Virus record (IMG/VR): IMGVR_UViG_3300018432_000015
Span: 1-57,400 of that record
From: a virus
Reading direction: 5' to 3' (one strand)
Length of the DNA stretch: 57,400 nucleotides
Part shown: in pieces, positions 55,137-57,400 of the stretch
How positions within the stretch are numbered: position 1 is the first letter of the stretch
How the letters are laid out: the number at the start of each line of letters is the position of its first letter
Notes under the pieces: generated by a model
Database searches by the model: none
What the model was told of the DNA's origin: nothing
The model's input: the letters and a program-made list of their open reading frames with translations, nothing else
Translations under genes and position numbers: made by a program

Positions 55137-55165
55137 CATGCAAGACCGCTTCGGGCGATTGCATG
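55137..55165. repeat. Short inverted repeat CATGCAA/TTGCATG
   Basis: CATGCAA (55137-55143) and TTGCATG (55159-55165) are perfect 7-bp arms with a 15-base spacer, in the gap between 55116 and 55227. Possibly an operator or RNA stem. It stands before the terminator-like stem at 55185. Confidence 0.5.
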
Positions 55166-55184
55166 AGGGTCGACCTGGGATACA

Positions 55185-55217
55185 CTGGCGGGTGGTGACT
55201 CGGACCTGCCAGATTTT
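55185..55217 (+). terminator. Intrinsic-terminator-like hairpin
   Basis: CTGGCGGGT (55185-55193) pairs with ACCTGCCAG (55204-55212) over nine positions with one G-U, loop of ten bases, followed by ATTTT. It would end or attenuate the helicase/SSB-like transcript before the 55227 gene. Confidence 0.65.
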
Positions 55218-55226
55218 GAGGCTCAC

Positions 55227-55661
55227 ATGGGATGCGACATTCACGTACACGTTGAAGTCAAGCACGAGACGCTCGGCTGGCTTCACTACAATCACCCGCG
55301 CGTCGAGCGCAGCTACGCGCTGTTCTACGCGATGGCCGGCGTCAGGCCGAGCGATGATTGGAAACACGATGTCATCGCACAGCCACGCGGATTACCTGAC
55401 GATGCCAACGTTACGACGCGGCTCGACTACGAAAAATGGGACGGCGATGCGCACACGGCGAGCTGGCTCGAGCGCGACGACATCAAGAAGCTTGAGAAAT
55501 GGTTGAACGAATGGACAGCGAAGCATGATGTTAGGGACAGATGGTGCCCGCTCGAGAGTCGCTTCGGTTATCTATTCGGCAACAGTTTAGCATTCAATCG
55601 CGACGAAAGCTATCCGTCTTGGATGACCGACGTGAGACTTGTGTTCTGGTTCGACAACTGA
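55227..55661 (+). CDS. Conserved hypothetical protein (MGCDIH family), 144 aa
   Basis: ATG at 55227, preceded by GAGG. It starts MGCDIHVHVEVKHETLGWLHY and includes FYAMAGVRPSDDW and AQPRGLPDDANV. The MGCDIH opening, with PRGLP in the middle, is a recurring pattern in phage and bacterial proteins of unknown function. Acidic and aromatic; a possible metal-binding Cys/His start. Function unknown. Confidence 0.75.
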   Translation: MGCDIHVHVEVKHETLGWLHYNHPRVERSYALFYAMAGVRPSDDWKHDVIAQPRGLPDDANVTTRLDYEKWDGDAHTASWLERDDIKKLEKWLNEWTAKHDVRDRWCPLESRFGYLFGNSLAFNRDESYPSWMTDVRLVFWFDN

Positions 55662-55713
55662 GCTTGAGCCCTCCTGCCCACAAGTCACTACGGCCGTCTA
55701 ACGAGCACGAGTG

Positions 55714-55732
55714 GCCTCTGTTGGGCAGAGGC
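55714..55732 (+). terminator. Small GC hairpin
   Basis: GCCTCTG (55714-55720) and CAGAGGC (55726-55732) are perfect 7-bp arms around TTGGG. A CATCTTC follows, only weakly U-rich. It may attenuate transcription between the 55227 and 55764 genes. Confidence 0.45.
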
Positions 55733-55763
55733 TCATCTTCGTACACTCATAGCATACTGAACA

Positions 55764-55982
55764 ATGAAAATCAAGATAACACTGAAGCATCTCTTCATCG
55801 TATTGGGCGAAGGAGTCATCGATGTCGATCCATCGAGGCTATCATGCTCACCAAAAGAATTACGATCGGCAACAGCCCTAGAAAACGACGCGCATAAAGT
55901 AAAGCGATGGTTGCTGGAGATGGAGCAAGCAGCCAATGCTGGCCGAGACATCAGGATGCACCTCGAGCTCCTCGAGGATTAA
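55764..55982 (+). CDS. Hypothetical protein, 72 aa
   Basis: ATG at 55764 follows GCATACTGAA (55752-55761), a degenerate copy of the shared leader that has lost GGAG. Strand-like start (MKIKITLKHLFIVLGEGVIDV), then a charged helix (LLEMEQAANAGRDIRMHLEL). No family recognised. It is immediately followed by the primase-helicase ATG. Confidence 0.6.
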   Translation: MKIKITLKHLFIVLGEGVIDVDPSRLSCSPKELRSATALENDAHKVKRWLLEMEQAANAGRDIRMHLELLED

Positions 55983-57400
55983 ATGGCTCGGAAGCTGACG
56001 GAAATCTCGGTCATCGCTGAACTCGAACGCGCGGGCGTTTACTACGAGTACAGCGGCTCCGAAGACGTCAAGATCAAGTGTCCGTTTCACGACGATGAGA
56101 ATCCGTCGTGTGACGTTTCGATCCACAAGCGGCTTTTCAAATGCAAAGCCGCCGGCTGCCGTGTCAACAAAGGCGACATAGTCACGCTGCTATCGGGCAT
56201 CGTCAATCGTCCGAGAGCTGTCGTCCTTGAAGAACTGGCCACTCGCTATGACCTCGGCGACGTCAAGATCGTTGAGATGGAAGTGATCATGCGGTGGCAC
56301 GCGGCCATCTGGCCAGCCGGGCCGCTGCTGAGCGAACTGCGGAAGCGAGCCGTCACCGACGAGGACATCCGACAGTACTTCCTGGGCGAAGACCAGGGAC
56401 GCATAACGATACCAATCCCGAACGAGCGCGGCGACTACGTCAATGTGCGTCGCTATCTGCCCGGCGCACCCGGCAACGAGAAGATGAAGAACCTGCGTGG
56501 CCGTGGGTCCGCGCTGTGGTTCCCGGTCGAGCAGCTGAAGTACGATCACGTGCTGCTCTGCGGCGGCGAGATGAAAGCTATTGTAGCCGCCCGGCTGCTG
56601 AATCCGCACGGCATCGGCGCGGCGTGCATGACCCTCAACGAGGACTTGCTCCCGTCGCATCTGCTCAAGAAGCTGGCCGGAAAGCGAGTGGACGTCTGTT
56701 TCGACATCGACTCGCACGGTCGCATCGCCGCCGAGAAGAACTGCATCGCGCTGGTCCCGCTGGCTTCTGAGACGCATGACATACTGCTGCCGCTGGACAT
56801 CGAGAAGCATCCGAAAGGCGACATCAACGACTTCGTGGCAGAGGGCGGCGATCTATATGACTTGCTGCTGAAGAGCGATCCGTGGTCGGGTCCCGCGCGC
56901 GGCTTGCAGCTGCGCGACGAAGACCCGGTCAAGCTGCACATGTCTGAAGCAATACGCGCCAAGAACGCGGCCAGGCGAGTCTCGGTCACCGGCCTGGTCA
57001 CGGCCATGGTAGACGCGCCGTACGTCGTGCCCAAGACGGTCATCGTCAAATGCGATAAGTCCATGAACTTCTGCTCTCTCTGCCCAGTCTGGAACTCGAC
57101 CGATGCGAAGTTCGACATACATCCCGAGCACCCGGCGATTCTTTCGATGGTGTCGGCTACTAAGAGTCAGATTCCTGAGGCCATCATGGAGGGCGTCGGC
57201 ATCCCGCGAATGTGCCGCGTATGTGAGTTCGACGTCGAGAGCTATTTCAACGCCGAGGACGCACGACTGAGCCCGCAGCTCGAGATCACCGAGCGCGCAG
57301 CCGACCAGAAACTACAGCCAGCGATATGCATCGGAGAGGGACTCGAGCTCAACGAAGCGTACGAATTAGTTGGCCGGATGTACCCGCACCCGAAGACACA
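55983..57400 (+). CDS. Primase-helicase fusion, N-terminal part: CHC2 zinc finger and TOPRIM primase, MCM N-terminal-like region
   Basis: ATG follows the previous stop directly. A CHC2 zinc finger holds C33-PFH36 and C54...C59 (KCPFHDDENPSCD, then FKCKAAGC). A TOPRIM domain follows with CGGEMKA (Glu196) and the FDIDSHG acidic pair (D241, D243). Then DINDFVAEGG ends the primase half. Residues about 290-520 have two cysteine pairs (C364/C367 and C411/C414) and strand-rich stretches like the zinc-bearing OB domain of MCM proteins. The frame runs off the edge and continues at base 3 (end stop 1418), giving about 941 residues. It synthesises RNA primers and unwinds the fork. DnaG-type primase joined to MCM rather than a RecA-type helicase is unusual. 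Confidence 0.88.
   Translation, partial: MARKLTEISVIAELERAGVYYEYSGSEDVKIKCPFHDDENPSCDVSIHKRLFKCKAAGCRVNKGDIVTLLSGIVNRPRAVVLEELATRYDLGDVKIVEMEVIMRWHAAIWPAGPLLSELRKRAVTDEDIRQYFLGEDQGRITIPIPNERGDYVNVRRYLPGAPGNEKMKNLRGRGSALWFPVEQLKYDHVLLCGGEMKAIVAARLLNPHGIGAACMTLNEDLLPSHLLKKLAGKRVDVCFDIDSHGRIAAEKNCIALVPLASETHDILLPLDIEKHPKGDINDFVAEGGDLYDLLLKSDPWSGPARGLQLRDEDPVKLHMSEAIRAKNAARRVSVTGLVTAMVDAPYVVPKTVIVKCDKSMNFCSLCPVWNSTDAKFDIHPEHPAILSMVSATKSQIPEAIMEGVGIPRMCRVCEFDVESYFNAEDARLSPQLEITERAADQKLQPAICIGEGLELNEAYELVGRMYPHPKT
57391..57400. repeat. Right copy of 10-base terminal overlap
   Basis: CGAAGACACA, identical to bases 1-10. Removing one copy joins codons K-T from this end to Q-Q-S-T in the first bases without a frame change. 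Confidence 0.85.

Noticed and set aside
1-57400. Integrase, repressor or attachment site indicating a temperate phage
   Set aside because: No tyrosine or serine recombinase motif and no classic repressor found on either strand; lytic lifestyle is more likely but not proven.

Overview
The window is almost certainly one complete, circular (or circularly permuted) genome of a tailed dsDNA phage, probably a siphovirus. The first ten bases (1-10) are identical to the last ten (57391-57400). When the ends are joined over that overlap, an open frame that runs off the right edge (from 55983) continues in phase into the frame open at base 1 and stops at 1418. The joined gene encodes one protein of about 941 residues. 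The unique length would then be about 57,390 bp. Every gene I can support lies on the + strand, mostly packed with ATGA/TGATG-type overlaps and clear Shine-Dalgarno sites. The DNA is visibly GC-rich. I see no tRNA, rRNA, CRISPR array, integrase or insertion sequence.

Layout. (1) 49.7-57.4 kb and 0-7.9 kb hold replication and nucleotide metabolism: a zinc metallopeptidase, SNF2-type helicase, candidate ssDNA-binding protein, a DnaG-type (CHC2/TOPRIM) primase fused to an MCM-like AAA+ helicase, Nudix hydrolase, C5-cytosine methyltransferase-like protein, a thymidylate-synthase homologue with the Asp expected of dCMP-specific enzymes, an inserted HNH endonuclease, dNMP kinase and family A DNA polymerase. 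(2) 8.1-17.4 kb is an early/middle region of small proteins plus SprT-like protease, ATP-dependent DNA ligase, ThyX, a GT-B glycosyltransferase, a CsrA-like regulator and a VRR-NUC-type nuclease. (3) 17.4-17.7 kb is an AT-rich non-coding segment with a long nested inverted repeat. (4) 17.7-22.5 kb carries small proteins, a UDG-like protein and a sigma-70-family factor. (5) 22.5-33.4 kb is a fibre/adhesin and secreted-protein region: LamG protein, a repeat-built fibre, a matrixin-like metallopeptidase with a cysteine switch, a papain-like protease and several proteins with signal peptides. (6) 33.4-49.7 kb is the head and tail module: holin-like protein, large terminase, portal, MuF-kinase-like-ADP-ribosyltransferase fusion, protease/scaffold, decoration, major capsid, tail tube, frameshifted chaperone, short tape measure and distal tail proteins.

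Two regulatory signals stand out. Early genes follow near-consensus sigma-70 promoters (TTGACA/TATAAT with 17-bp spacers) and share a leader with the core TACTGGAGA just before the start codon. Some late-region genes instead follow a different element, GGAGTACAATACTG, without a visible -35. The genome encodes both a sigma factor that could read the second and a CsrA-like protein whose known target resembles the first.

The TS homologue, dNMP kinase, separate ThyX, C5-methyltransferase-like protein and GT-B glycosyltransferase together suggest cytosine modification, perhaps hydroxymethylation with glycosylation. The host is not determined. Sigma-70 promoters and strong Shine-Dalgarno sites indicate a bacterium, and the secreted LamG-type and matrixin-type proteins are reminiscent of Planctomycetes-like aquatic bacteria, but that is a weak inference.
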